Shown one piece after another: positions 8,379-18,773 of a stretch of DNA of 64,000 bases. Each line of letters begins with the position of its first letter. Within the stretch, counting starts at the first letter, position 1. The notes below the pieces were generated by a model. The model was given only the letters and a program-made list of their open reading frames with translations, made no database searches and had not been told where the DNA came from. The DNA comes from Pictodentalium vernedei. Taxonomy: Eukaryota; Mollusca; Scaphopoda; Dentaliida; Dentaliidae. The position numbers and the translations under genes are program-made. The stretch is taken from positions 63,043,084 to 63,107,083 of the forward strand of contig CM062296.1 of the NCBI GenBank assembly GCA_031216915.1, in the 5' to 3' direction.

Positions 8379-9134
8379 TTATATTTCTCTGATGTGAAAT
8401 CGTATCGTCACCCTCTCTCCGCGAAGATCTAACAGCTCACCATTTTGATCCTTCAACGTGGTTTTGAGACTATACAACGTGTCTAAAATCACTGGTAGAT
8501 AAACTAAATTTCGAGGTCGCTCCACGATCTTGTAACCCGGCAACACGTTTGGAAAGAAGGAATAGATCGTCGGTTGAGCGCTACCATTCACGTAGCTTCC
8601 AGCAATCACATCCACGTTCACCAGAATGCTATTGACTGCGAGAATGTCGACCGTATTTTCAGATGCCGCGTGGCCTTGATATACCTTTCGATCGAATCCC
8701 AACATCTTGCCTATAGAATCGTCCATGTTGAAATCCACTCGAAAATTATCTTCCAAATCCAACATCGTCTGTAAGGTATTAGGATTGGGAGCGAGTCTGA
8801 TCTTGTTGCTTCCCTTTCCATCCGTCTTCATTCGCGTCTGAATGTAATTGTTCAAATCGTCTATGTCGTAACTCCCTTTGGGAATTCGAATCTCCAACCA
8901 ATCCACTCCGTCGGAATACTTGAACGAGTTATTCTTTTCGGTGATGTTGGGAAAGGAATAATAAGTCTCCAGATTCACCAACGCCATCTCGTATCTTTTC
9001 TCTCTATTCAATTCGATGGAAGGTTCGAATTTCGTAGCGAATCGAGTCGAATCGCCACTCACCACGATTTGAATGGATTGTTTTGCAGCCGTATTCTCGG
9101 CTATCCGTTCTAACAATTCTCCATGTTCGAACAT
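8379..9134 (-). CDS. Penton-like minor capsid protein (single jelly roll)
   Basis: Intact 251-residue ORF starting MFEHGELLERIAENT. Length, lack of signal or membrane segments and predicted beta-rich composition suit the single jelly-roll penton of Polinton and adintovirus particles. The C-terminus DQNGELLDLRGERVTIRF is of a type I associate with these capsid proteins. It sits between the packaging ATPase and the 203-residue precursor, the expected late-gene neighbourhood. A fossil copy at 18774-19144 preserves LLERIAE and the C-terminal block, supporting functional constraint. The alternative, an unrelated conserved structural protein, cannot be excluded without a fold search. Confidence 0.65.
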   Translation of the reverse strand: MFEHGELLERIAENTAAKQSIQIVVSGDSTRFATKFEPSIELNREKRYEMALVNLETYYSFPNITEKNNSFKYSDGVDWLEIRIPKGSYDIDDLNNYIQTRMKTDGKGSNKIRLAPNPNTLQTMLDLEDNFRVDFNMDDSIGKMLGFDRKVYQGHAASENTVDILAVNSILVNVDVIAGSYVNGSAQPTIYSFFPNVLPGYKIVERPRNLVYLPVILDTLYSLKTTLKDQNGELLDLRGERVTIRFHIREI

Positions 9135-9191
9135 TATATTTAATTTTATTTTTTTTTATTCAAAACTAATTATTTGAAGATTTATTATTTT

Positions 9192-10010
9192 CTAAATTTT
9201 ATTTTCACGCTCTATCTTATTATCATCAGAAACATAAAACTTGTCGAATCCGAACCGATATTTTCCGCGATTAAATTCACTTGTCAAATCGATCACGACG
9301 AAATTGTAAAGTCCACCATCCCAAACCCTCTTGCAGAATCTCCTGAATTCCACCGCGCTCATGTCGTTTGCGACGTGATCGCCGTAGATGTGATTGAGAT
9401 TCTTGAGATCTTGGCGAAAGAGACATAGAAAATTAGCGTTCTCCCTTATCGTCTGTCTGGGCAATCGAAAATAATTCTGCGACAGGTAGAAACAGTCCAC
9501 GTTGCTGTGTCGACCCCTAACGTAATACGATTCGCATCTGTTCTGTCTCTCCAAAAGCAGATCGTCGAATATCATGAGATTCTTATCTTCCGATTTCAGT
9601 TCTCTTGGATCCGGAACGTCTCTAGCGTTCTCATAAAATCGACACTCGACGTTCGAAGATGCATTTCTCTTCATCAGCTCCATCGCCGAACCGTCCAAAA
9701 TGGTCGAAAGTGGAGCTTCACTCTTGTCGAATTCCTCCCTACTGTCAAAGATTCTGGCTATGATGTCCTTGGGCAATCTACGATCCATACACTCTCGAAG
9801 CAATCTGTATTCGGGTTGAAACAAGCTCTTGCCAAACACGAACAATCTGTCGTAATCCAACCAGTCGGGTCGGGACAACAGATTCATCAACAGATTCGTC
9901 TTTCCACAATTCGATTTTCCCACTATCAAGCCTCTTATGCTTTTGGGAAAGAACTCGTTATTCAACCTCTTGGTCGCGGCGTCGTTCCAAGACATATCTT
10001 TAATGTTCAT
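9192..10010 (-). CDS. DNA-packaging ATPase, FtsK/HerA superfamily
   Basis: Intact 272-residue ORF. Walker A is GKSNCGKT at residues 31-38 and Walker B is LMIFDD at 145-150. A polar segment with LSQNYFRLPRQTIRENAN follows, as in A32-like packaging ATPases where a sensor Gln/Asn motif comes after Walker B. Size and order match the genome-packaging ATPase of Polintons, adintoviruses and virophages, which pumps DNA into preformed capsids. It lies between the 126-residue protein and the penton-like protein, with short AT-rich gaps. Confidence 0.85.
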   Translation of the reverse strand: MNIKDMSWNDAATKRLNNEFFPKSIRGLIVGKSNCGKTNLLMNLLSRPDWLDYDRLFVFGKSLFQPEYRLLRECMDRRLPKDIIARIFDSREEFDKSEAPLSTILDGSAMELMKRNASSNVECRFYENARDVPDPRELKSEDKNLMIFDDLLLERQNRCESYYVRGRHSNVDCFYLSQNYFRLPRQTIRENANFLCLFRQDLKNLNHIYGDHVANDMSAVEFRRFCKRVWDGGLYNFVVIDLTSEFNRGKYRFGFDKFYVSDDNKIERENKI

Positions 10011-10105
10011 CTTTGTTTTATTTTTTATTTTTTTGTTATTTTAGATTCTTTTCAAACGCAATTTTTTTATGTTTTTCAAACTCAGTTTTTAATATTATTA
10101 TTTAT

Positions 10106-10486
10106 TTATATCACACCGTCGCGAGTTCTCTTCAATCCAGATCCACTCGTCATTTTGACTAAATCTTGTATGGGTACCACAGCATCCTTAAAATCTTTCC
10201 AACTTTTCGGCGTTCGCTCTAACGCAGCTCGCTTCGCCGGCGGACTGATCAACTTGTCGATCAACGCGTCAGCTGCCCTCTTGCCAGCCACAGAAGCTAT
10301 CCTACCACTGGCTTCGGAAGCGGGTTTCTTACCAGCATCCAAAGCCGTCTTCTTACCGACCTCAAACGCGGTCGATGCGAGTTTTCTACCCGCATCGCTC
10401 GTGAACGCTCGCATTATAGAATCGACGATGCCAGAACCTCCTTGAACGTAAGTTCTGACGTATCCCCTGTTCTTTATCACCAACAT
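10106..10486 (-). CDS. 126-residue basic Ala/Lys-rich protein of the element
   Basis: Begins MLVIKNRGYVRTYVQGGSG, followed by an Ala/Gly/Lys helical region with repeated AGKK-type motifs (EVGKKTALDAGKK, ASVAGKR) and a tail ending SGLKRTRDGVI. The composition suggests a DNA-binding or core protein; VQGG near the start resembles but does not strictly fit the viral protease consensus. Two further copies (29051-29398 and 33823-34190) always lie just downstream of a relative of the 265-residue protein, so the two genes travel as a pair. Function unknown. Confidence 0.65.
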   Translation of the reverse strand: MLVIKNRGYVRTYVQGGSGIVDSIMRAFTSDAGRKLASTAFEVGKKTALDAGKKPASEASGRIASVAGKRAADALIDKLISPPAKRAALERTPKSWKDFKDAVVPIQDLVKMTSGSGLKRTRDGVI

Positions 10487-10625
10487 ATTTTATTTTTATA
10501 ATATATTTTGTTTTTTTTCACTGGTAAATCGTTTTGCTGTTTAAATACTTTTATTATTCTAGTGTAAAAATTTACTGTTTTATTTTTGTTTGTTTGTTTG
10601 TTTCTCTCTACTTATTATATACACA

Positions 10626-11516
10626 TCAATCCTTCAATTCGTTCATCAGCCTTTTATAGTGGTTTTTATTCAAAACCTTCTGTCTTAACAATTCGTCAGA
10701 TATAGTAACTATCTGATTATCTAATCCTGTGTTACCAGCTCGTCTGCTCGCCATCAACAAACTCAATCTCTGAGACAGAGCGTCAGAATCGCTCGGAAGA
10801 AAAGTGGTTTTCACCCCTTTGCCAGTCACCGATTCGATGAACTTCTTGTTCATATCCCATATGGGTTTCACCACTTTCGTCCACTTGTAACCTCTGTTGG
10901 CTTTGGGTCTCGTCTCTCTGGCATCGTTATTTCTCTTCATGGCGTGGGTCTGAACCAGAATGTCGCCGTAATTGTCGAAATCCTGTTCCGAGTAATCGCT
11001 AGGCTTGTCGTAAAGGAGCAATCTGCGCAGTCCATCAGTCAATTCGTATCTGTTCGAACCCACGATCAATTCATCATCGCCAATTTCTATTTCTGTGTCT
11101 CCAATAAAAGTTCTCCCCTCCGAATCCTTATAAAATCCATACAACAGATCTCTCTTACCGCCATCATCGGACGATGCGACGCTATCAGTGGTGATAGTCG
11201 AAGCTGTATCGTCGGTCTCGCTCAAATCTGTTTGAATTCCCGTGGGAACGTAATCCGGTGTAGATTGAACGGAATACCGATTTCCAAAACTAAGAGGAAA
11301 CGAACCCATTCTCGAAGAACTCTCTTTTATAGGTCTCAATTCTTCGACTATCTCCTTCCTGCTTCGCTCTCGACCCTCCGTCACGGGTTTAAATATTTTT
11401 GTGGCTTCGCGTTTGAGTTCCATCTCACCAAGACGTCTGCTTCTGTCAGCCGACTAAATGCTCTTCTTAGCACGTTCATACTCCCCTAAAATTCGATCTC
11501 GGTGTCTAGAATCCAT
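10626..11516 (-). pseudogene. Conserved 265-residue element protein (DUF8207-like) with one nonsense codon
   Basis: The long frame from 11423 encodes an acidic N-terminal half (SETDD, STITTDSVASSDDGG), a central block with FYKDSEGRTFIGDTEIEIG and YELTDGLRRLLLYDKPSDYS, then a basic C-terminal half ending LLRQKVLNKNHYKRLMNELKD. Upstream in the same frame an ATG at 11514-11516 starts MDSRHRDRILGEYERAKKSI, followed by TAG at 11454-11456 and then SADRSRRLGEMELKRE. The two fossil copies also carry an N-terminal extension, so the original start is probably 11516 and the TAG is a true lesion. I link the central block to a domain of unknown function common in invertebrate mobile elements; the DUF number is from memory. 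Confidence 0.6.
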
Positions 11517-12300
11517 CTGTAAAAACATTTTTCGTTTTTAATTGTTAATGTTCCTTTAAGTATGCTAATGCGAGTTATTTTATTATTTTCAAAATTAAAT
11601 GTAATGATCACTTTTTTTTTTATTTCCTTGGGTATTCCCCCCGCTCACGTCAGAAATGGAAGCGTTCAATAGTTGTCTGTTAAGTTTTTTTGAAAAAAAA
11701 AATCTGGGTATTCCCCCACCCCACGACGAGGGGAGATAACTCTGTATGATTAAGTTTATGAGAATCGAGCAATCTGATTGGTTAATTAGCAGAGAATATA
11801 GCAATCTGATTGGTTAATTAGATGAGTTTGGAAAATCCCACTACAGGTATTCCCCTACTTACGTCATAAATGGGAAAAACCCACCGCCTCAAAACAATTG
11901 GGGATTCTGGACCACTGGTGCAGAATCCCCAAACCGTTTTTTGATGCTAGCCCAGAACTTTTGCTCGCGTTCACCAACGATGGATCGATGGTCTGATCTG
12001 CGATGGGAACGTTGACAAAATTTTTTAAAGTAAAAAAAAAGTGAAAATGTACAATTTCACCTTTTTTTAAAAACGTGTGACATTCAACATTCAACGTTCA
12101 CCACGAGTATTTGAACGTTAAAAGTGCGATCTAGGAGTCACAAAAAACATGGGGATTCAGGACCACTGAACATTTTTGTGAACAAGCGTGCGATTTAACA
12201 CTGAATCCCACGCTGGTAAACGCATCGTGTACGTATTTTGTACTTGTACATGTACAAGTGGTCGTGAATCCCCAATTATTACCTACTTACATTTACCTCT
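11517..12300. repeat. Repeat-rich right margin of the viral element
   Basis: No gene is visible. GGTATTCCCC followed by CACGTC- or ACGTCA-like text occurs three times (about 11630, 11706, 11847). GCAATCTGATTGGTTAATTA is tandemly repeated at about 11769 and 11799. GGGGATTCTGGACCACTG (11899) and GGGGATTCAGGACCACTG (12151) are direct repeats, and AGTGGTCGTGAATCCCCA at about 12258-12275 is the inverted form of the latter. Such clustered direct and inverted repeats suit a terminal repeat region, but the left end is outside the window, so the element boundary is not proven. Confidence 0.4.
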
Positions 12301-13199
12301 TTCGTATGATGAAAGACTCATTTCTGCAATAGAATTCATATTTTGGCTTCTGCCTAGACAAAAGCATGGGAAATTTGTGGTTTTGAAGAGAAGTGTCCAA
12401 TCTGTGTCAAATGGGCGTAAAACCTGGCGTTGCCTCCGACAGAATTCCTACTCTGTTACCTAATGAGTAAGCTGTAGGGATAAGAATTCACAGCTTTCTT
12501 TGAAAACTACCCTAATCTCAGAATGAAACTAAAATCTGCATCAGCACACAATACCTTTTGACAAAACCTGTCTTAATTAGCCATACAGCAAGATAAATGG
12601 CGCCCCGCCCCCATGAAACAATATGTCAATTTTGTTTCAAAATTGAGGTTGTGCAGGGCTTTTGATCACTCTAAACTTGGGAGAATTCATTTGGATTCTC
12701 GCGAAAATCGTTGCGAGAATTCCGACCTGCTATGAGTGCCCCAGGATCCCATGATGCCAGTATGGTTGAACCCCTGTTGTATACTGACAACACATGTTAA
12801 CCCTTTACCCAATACAGCTTTTTAATTTTTAAAACACCAACTACTGATTTTAAAAAAAAAAACAAGAAGTATTTAAAGAAATGAGCATTTGATATAAATG
12901 AACTTGAATGTCCGACTGTAGACAAATTCTACCTTAAAGCTCAAGTGAAGTTGCGCCTTAATCGCTCACCTGACAAAGTGGTTCAGAGAAGGATTTTGGG
13001 TCACATTCAGTTAATCATGGTTCATCATTCATAGGAATAATGTTATGAAATTATTCATAACTCTAGTGTCTATGTCAGATCATTATTAGCATTGGTCCTC
13101 CTGATTGTTTCCAATTCTGTCAGCTGTAGACGAGTACTGCCAAACGTCCAAGGGTTGTTGTGTCACTGCAGCTTGAAAGACAAATTTTATGAAAAACTC
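12301..13199. other. No gene seen
   Basis: Single-copy-looking sequence without a convincing coding frame, probably host DNA upstream of the GTPase exon. TTAACCCTTTACCC at about 12798 matches the ends of the MITEs at 41341 and 42591 and may be a solo end. Confidence 0.4.
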
Positions 13200-13880
13200 T
13201 AAGGAATGGATTGGAATATTAATGAACAACCTAACCCGCCACTGCCCAAATATTAGGTCAGGGACTCTAAATGAACAAAATCAAATCTGATCCCCCACCC
13301 CCCCCCCCCCCCCCCCCACCCGCGATACAAAATAATAACCCAGGGACTCGATTTGAACAAACTTTAATGCGATGACCCACCCCCTGCCCCCTCCCGCTCC
13401 TCGAGATGTTGTATACCAAATATGAAAGCATTCTGACTGATGGATTTTAAGAAGATTGTTAAAGAAATTCCCTCACATTGCACTAAGTTAAACTTTGGGC
13501 CCCAATAGAAACCTCAAATATTTACCCAGGAACCCAATTGGAACAAATTTAGATCTGACCTCCCCAGAGATGTTGTACACCAAAAATGAAAGCATTCTAA
13601 CAGGTCGGTCTGAAGAAAAATATTTTTAAGAAATTTTCTCATGTTGCCTTGAGTTTATTTGAGCTCCCATAACGAGACCAAATATTAACCCAGAGACTCA
13701 TTTTGAACAACATGAATCTGACCCCCTTCGATATGCTGTATGTCAAATATGAAAGGATTCTGACTGATGAATCTGAAGAAATAGATTTTTAAAGAAATTT
13801 CCTCATACTGCACTAAGTTAAACTTTGGGCTTCAAATAGATAGACCAAATATTAACCAAAAGCCTCAGTTTTCTCAGTTA
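13200..13880. repeat. Diverged tandem repeat, about 165-170 bp unit
   Basis: About four units each carry a phrase like ACCCAGGGACTC, then TTGAACAAA, then CAAATATGAAAGCATTCTGA, then AAGAAATTTCCTC. A C-rich run near 13296-13318 interrupts the first unit. The same unit recurs at 14850-15140. Not coding. Confidence 0.7.
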
Positions 13881-14278
13881 AGGCACCTCGAGTCATAAAA
13901 CAGTGATTTTTTCAAACAGAATGACGAGTACCTGCTGCTGTTGTGTCTCATGATACTGTTAAAAGTCCTAAAATTATCAAATATTGATTCTGTAGTGCTG
14001 TGCTTGTGCTACAAGTATCCACAAGTGCAATTTCACTACTTTGGTTTCGTCCTCACAGGCACACATTCTGTCAAAAGTGAAATTGTAGAAAATATGTTCC
14101 CAAAGGGGACAAACCAGTTACAGTACAGTCGCTGTGGACTGGTTGTAATACACGCACAGATAGTGATGTCCACCCATGGGTTTACCAGACAATAAAAATC
14201 ATCATCAGAAAAACTTTAATTAAAGAAGCACCGGGTTGTACCTGGTGTTTCATTATTTAAATATATGAAGATTATTCA

Positions 14279-14537
14279 TACAGTACATGGAGAGTGTATA
14301 ATCAGTAAATCACCCGCAGAGTGGAGATTCCACCCAAGCAATAGTTGCAAATTGTTGCAGAGCACAGCAAACACAAGCAAAGTTTCAACAAATGGACCTC
14401 CGGGTTAAACCCTGAGATCCATTGGCTGAAACATTGCTTGTGTTTTTTGTCCATATGTACAAAATTTGAAAGTTATAGTTTGGGTGATAACTCCACTCCA
14501 CGGGTGAGTTAGTTAAATCCACTCTCCACGTACTGTA
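14279..14537. mobile_element. Fold-back MITE, TACAGTACATGGAGAG family
   Basis: The left end TACAGTACATGGAGAGTG and the right end, which reads TACAGTACGTGGAGAGTG on the other strand, are terminal inverted repeats. The middle has AATGGACCTCCGGGTT and ATTGGCTGAAACATTGCTTG, a core shared with the elements at 38791-39108 and 47636-47895. No coding capacity. The superfamily is not clear from the ends. Confidence 0.65.
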
Positions 14538-14809
14538 TAGTTACTCGTACTACTCGAGTACCACTTGTTTTGACAAAGTACTCAATACTCGCCCAGCCCT
14601 GATTTGTGTATGTGTGTGGGGGTGGTTAGAGGGTGAAAGATAGCTGAAAATTATTTAAAATGCAGAGACAGGCAAATGAAAAGGAAAGAAAGATTTCATA
14701 TGAAGGACAGACAGACATGCAGTAACACAGTTTGGACGACTACATAAAAGTAGTGACTGACTTACAATGAAAAATATAGAGAGACGAGCCAGAGCAATGT
14801 TGTCAGACA

Positions 14810-15140
14810 GAAAACAAGAGGCCCCAGGGGGCATGATGGCGCTCACCTGACATGGTAGCCTAAATATCAACCCAGGGAAGTTATATGAACAAACTGCATC
14901 TGCCCCTCCTAAGTAAAGCTTATACCAAATATCCAAAGATTCTGACCGGTGGATCTGAAAAAAAAAGATTTTAAATAATATTCCTCATATCCCACAGGGA
15001 GCCCAAATATGAACCAGGGACTTGGCTTGAACAAACTTGAATCTCAACTCCCAAGGATGCTGTATACCGATATAAAAAAAATTCTGACTATTGGATTTAA
15101 AAGAATATTCCTCTTATTGCACTAATCTAATCATAGCTTT
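14810..15140. repeat. Mollusc-style dispersed repeat with further 165-bp units
   Basis: Begins AACAAGAGGCCCCAGGGGGC followed by GGCGCTCACCTGA, a phrase I associate with common mollusc repeats, then nearly two diverged units of the repeat seen at 13200-13880 (ACCAAATATCCAAAGATTC, TGGATCTGAA). Confidence 0.55.
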
Positions 15141-15236
15141 CGTTGCAGTGGTTTGTTTTGTAATGCCTGGCACCGACCTCTATAACACAACAGCTAGTAC
15201 ACCGACATCTTCTACCTCAGCAACCTCAATTTGACA

Positions 15237-15670
15237 ATTACTACAGAAACAATATAGCAACAACTACAAAACGATTAGTATGACTACCACACCAACTACT
15301 GCTACACCAAAAAGTACTTCACCAACTACTGCACCAAAGACAGCAACTACAACACCACTAGTCACCCGAGTTCGCCATGCCGCTATTGTTTTCTGTCCCC
15401 ATGTCCTCACAGTCAATACGCCAATGTGGTCATCCAGCAAAAGTCCCCAAAAGTCCCGAAACCGGTATTTTCACGACGATTATGAAAGCGATTGTCTAGG
15501 GGCTAGACGCTGTATAGTAGCTAGAGACCGTGAAGGTCTCAATTGGGGCCAATTGGAACAAGGGACATACATGAGCTGTGAGCTGTCAATGATCTTCTTC
15601 ACTGATGGGACGGAAATGAGGATAAAAGCATAACACGCACGTTGCGGTAAGCATAAGGCCCTAGATAGAT
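15237..15670 (+). other. Thr-rich open frame of uncertain status
   Basis: An ORF at 15280-15633 encodes a Thr/Pro/Ala-rich stretch (TTTPTTATPKSTSPTT) and then a segment ending FFTDGTEMRIKA. It lies 140 bases upstream of the P-loop exon. Its stop comes just before a GGTAAGC donor-like site, and in the phase needed by the next exon this frame is closed, so I could not connect it to the GTPase gene. It may be an unrelated exon or chance. TACAGTTAAAACTAGAAGTC at about 15671 is a solo end of the MITE at 38791-39108. Confidence 0.3.
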
Positions 15671-15772
15671 ACAGTTAAAACTAGAAGTCCTGTAACGAAA
15701 TGAAAATATTGTGTTGGTATATATTTAGTGGAATTCATTTTAATCTTCAGTGGAATTAAATTTACATTTTAG

Positions 15773-15951
15773 GTAAGCCTGACAGGACAGCTACTGACAG
15801 GACCATCATGTTTATTGGAGCTTCAGGGGCTGGAAAGAGTACCATGATAGATGCCATGATCAACTATATTATGGGTGTTCGCTACGAAGAGGATTTGCGT
15901 TTTTCATTAATTGATCTTCCTGATGAGGAAAAAGACAAGGCACACACACAG
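15773..15951 (+). CDS. P-loop exon of an AIG1-like GTPase gene
   Basis: The exon follows an acceptor (TTTACATTTTAG) and ends in CAG before GTAGGT. It encodes about 59 residues including IMFIGASGAGKSTMIDAM (G1/P-loop) and LRFSLIDLPDEEKDKAHTQ. In the AIG1-like GTPases I know, this block is followed within about 20 residues by the DTPGFGD motif. That motif is absent nearby but present at the start of the exon at 39985, and both junctions are phase 0, so the two are very probably consecutive exons. The preceding exon must end with one base of a split codon and was not identified. The role is nucleotide binding; such proteins are often immune-related, but that is family knowledge, not shown here. 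Confidence 0.75.
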
Positions 15952-16224
15952 GTAGGTGTTTATAGTGTAAAGTTTTTTTCGTGTGGGAGTGACATGGGTA
16001 TGCTCTATTTTTTGTACCGAAACTTTATCAACTTTAAATATTTCCCAATAGTTTTCTGTAATAGAGAATAGTGGTCAAGAATATCTAAAACTGAACGCTA
16101 CCTGATGGCAACACATCATTCAAAACCTCTCGATAAACTAGAAATTCGTGGAAATGAAAGTTATTTTGCAAATTCGGGTTGGGCCTCTACGATGTAGAAA
16201 CAATAACTGTTGCACAAAATGTAA

Positions 16225-16979
16225 AGTCCTTGGTGGAAATGCATTTGGACAATTAAAGAAAAGATACAGAAATACCCAGCCGAAAGAGAGCGTGAACTGA
16301 TGGGAACAGACACTTCAACAACCATTGAGAAATCAAGAACCACTGAATGGTCTGTTATAATCGAAGGTCTTGTAGGTTCAAAGTTGTTCATGTCTACAAA
16401 CATACTCATTGTCAATTCAATCGGGCTTGAAGTCAGTGGTAAATGTCTGGAATGAAGTGTACAGGAAGACCGGTGGCCATGAGGACAGAGTTGCCGGTTC
16501 CAAGTATTTATTATTTATTGATGTTTAAGGTCACATATTTATGCACAATGGCTAATCATGACCGTGACAGTTTTACGGGTGGAGGAAGCCGGAGTACCCG
16601 GAGAGAACCACCGAGCAACGACGAGCAGCTGCCAGCTCCCCAACATCGTAACTCGCGTTAGATTGGTTGGAGACATGCGCACCATCGATGTGCAGTACGC
16701 CATAGTACACGGCGTCATCGTGCCCCCACGCGGGCAATGGAGATGAAGTGTCAAGCCCAAGGACACAATGCGGTTGCCGCAGGTGGGATTCGAACCGAGG
16801 ACATCTCGGCTTGCAGCCTGCACCTCTACCTACTGAGCCACCGCGCTCCCGCCGGTTCCAAGTGCATGACTCCCTGTAGCACCAAGGTATTGAGGGAGTC
16901 AACGTCTGACGCATTTCATTCGTGCAAAAAGGAACAACAGAAATGGCGTACACATGCACAGTGCGTGTTCGTACGATGA
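16225..16979 (+). pseudogene. Unidentified coding relic split by a SINE
   Basis: The frame reads KEKIQKYPAERERELMGTD, then TTIEKSRTTEWSVIIEGLVG and MSTNILIVNSIGLEVSG. A one-base shift at about 16440 moves to NVWNEVYRKTGGHEDRVAGS, which runs into the SINE at its target duplication. Beyond the SINE the same frame continues CMTPCSTKVLRESTSD and KKEQQKWRTHAQCVFVR, ending at TGA 16977-16979. The join across the duplication is in frame, so this was coding before the SINE landed. The family is not recognised; the Cys and His spacing may be a metal site. It could be a retrocopy or an old element gene lying in the GTPase intron. Confidence 0.5.
16506..16850 (-). mobile_element. tRNA-derived SINE with 13-bp target duplication
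   Basis: Read on the minus strand the head is tRNA-like: GTGGCTCAGTAGGTAGAGG fits the A box and GGTTCGAATCCCACC fits the B box and T loop. The tail at the left end is TTTATTATTTATT-like. The element is bounded by GCCGGTTCCAAGT at 16493-16505 and again at 16851-16863, a perfect target duplication made by LINE-type retrotransposition. It splits the coding relic of 16225-16979. Its 3' part resembles the repeats at 45955-46065 and 57905-58215. Confidence 0.85.
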
Positions 16980-18770
16980 TACGTGTTTCCGTCGTCCAGT
17001 TTGTTTACTGTAGGTCGTCATTTTAGTTTCTTTGATGGCACGTTGTTGCTATGAATGTGAAATGTTTCCAACAATACGAGGATGGATTTTGGGGGACAAA
17101 AGGTCTTTAGAGACTACCAGGGTTGTGTTTGATATTTTAGTCGGGGATGTACATAGGTAGAGCAGAAGAACTTTTCACTTAGAAAAGTTTAATATCCATC
17201 CTTGTCTGTCACTAGATACTACTGCCTATCCAAGGCTCTGTTCAGGCTATTCTCACCCGAACATTCCATGATGATATTCCTTTTGCTAATACTATGCCAC
17301 ATGTGCGCATTATTTTGACGACATTTCTACAGCATTAGCGCGATGTTGTCGCAATGTTGTGGTGTAATCTAATTTGTTGGTTCACGTAAGCATTGACCTG
17401 TATTGTTCCCACGCATAAGTCAGTTGAGTAGTCACTGGAGCAGATATTGCTCGAGTGACTCGAATCCTGTAGAGCAAATAAGCTATCGAATAGTTGCACG
17501 AAGGGGTGATTCAACATGCGACGGCTTGACAAGTCTATAACCACAAATGTTCCTATAAAAATATTCTCTGTAATGTATACTTTAAGCAATATTCTCGTGG
17601 CTTCCAACGCTATTGTCTTCTGACCATCAGCTACTTCAGGTCTTCCCATCTTTGATCTGCTTCAGGTCTTCCCATCCATGGTCTAGACGCGAGCTCACAC
17701 TTTCCGTTGTTTACTTGTTACCACAACAACTGGGATTTTTCTGGGTCTAAACAAAATTATCTGGCTCTAAATCTAAACAATTTTGTGAATTAGTTTAAAT
17801 ATCCTTGCATAGATTATCTATTGTATGAAGAGGAGTTAACATAATTTGTATGACTTGGATTCTCTGAAAGGGATACTGAAGTGGTATCCCCCTGGCTTCT
17901 AGTACTACTCTCCTGTCTAGCAGCTACTCCCTGTCTTCCAAGTAAAATTATCCGTTTTGTTGTCAATAATGCGGGATGGGCGGAGCAAAAAAAAACAAAA
18001 ACGAAACAACTAGAGCATTGGCTGGAACAGACATTGCGCGAACGACTGGAATATCGCCGAACAAGTCCAATACTGGTTAAGGGGGCGGGGGATTCTCTGG
18101 GAATCTGATATTTTGGGTCCACTTTAGGTCAATGTCTCGTCACTTCGACAGTTACCCCCACACTCATACATCATTTGAAGGACTTTTGATCTCATTGTAC
18201 TAAGAAACTTTTCAACCCAAGGTAGCTGGTTTCTAGAAGGTTTTGAGGTCACGTGGATAATTTCCGGTAGATGACGAGTCTTTTTCTTTAATTAGATATT
18301 TAATTGAACAAACTCTCCAAACACACCCCTTTACTAGTGTAGGTCTTCTAACTCCATAGTAACTATACACTAACAGAGAAATCAAAATGCTGGCCGCAAA
18401 TAAACAAAATGTAGCACAAACGCCCATGCGTACCAACATCATGTATAACCATGGTAACGGCAACACAACATGGCTGTGTATATGGACTACCACGACAACC
18501 AACATGATGCCTTTGACTTTTGACAATCAATAAATAAGATCAATAAGAAGAGGGATTCGGGAAAGCGATATGTTACTGAGATCTTCCATTTAGCCAGATT
18601 GGCATCTTTCATCATCTGGGTTTATAAAAAAAAACATTATCTAAGACAATAGTGTCTATTTTCGATGATTTGTTTTACTATTCTGTAGGATGCGATTAAT
18701 AATGAATAGAAAAAAAAATTAAATAGAAAGAATAAAAACAATAAATGAAAATAATTATTATTTTTGTTTT
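16980..18770. other. Intron sequence, no gene seen
   Basis: No ORF in this stretch looks coding and no clear repeat structure was recognised. It becomes AT-rich after about 18650, where the second viral element begins. Confidence 0.4.
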
Positions 18771-18773
18771 AAA

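Noticed and set aside
9507..10445. Long plus-strand ORF of 312 codons
   Set aside because: It lies antisense to the packaging ATPase and the 126-residue gene, both with strong motifs, and has no recognisable content.
15280..15633. Thr-rich ORF as first exon of the GTPase gene
   Set aside because: In the phase required by the next exon the frame ends in TAA just before the donor-like site, so no consistent splice was found; kept only as an uncertain feature.
16780..16850. A tRNA gene on the minus strand
   Set aside because: A and B boxes are present but the element has a SINE tail and flanking target duplication, so it is a tRNA-derived SINE head.
16539..16979. Overlapping ORFs on both strands near 16.6-16.9 kb
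   Set aside because: Most come from the tRNA-derived SINE; only the 3' part of the plus-strand frame is kept as part of the coding relic.
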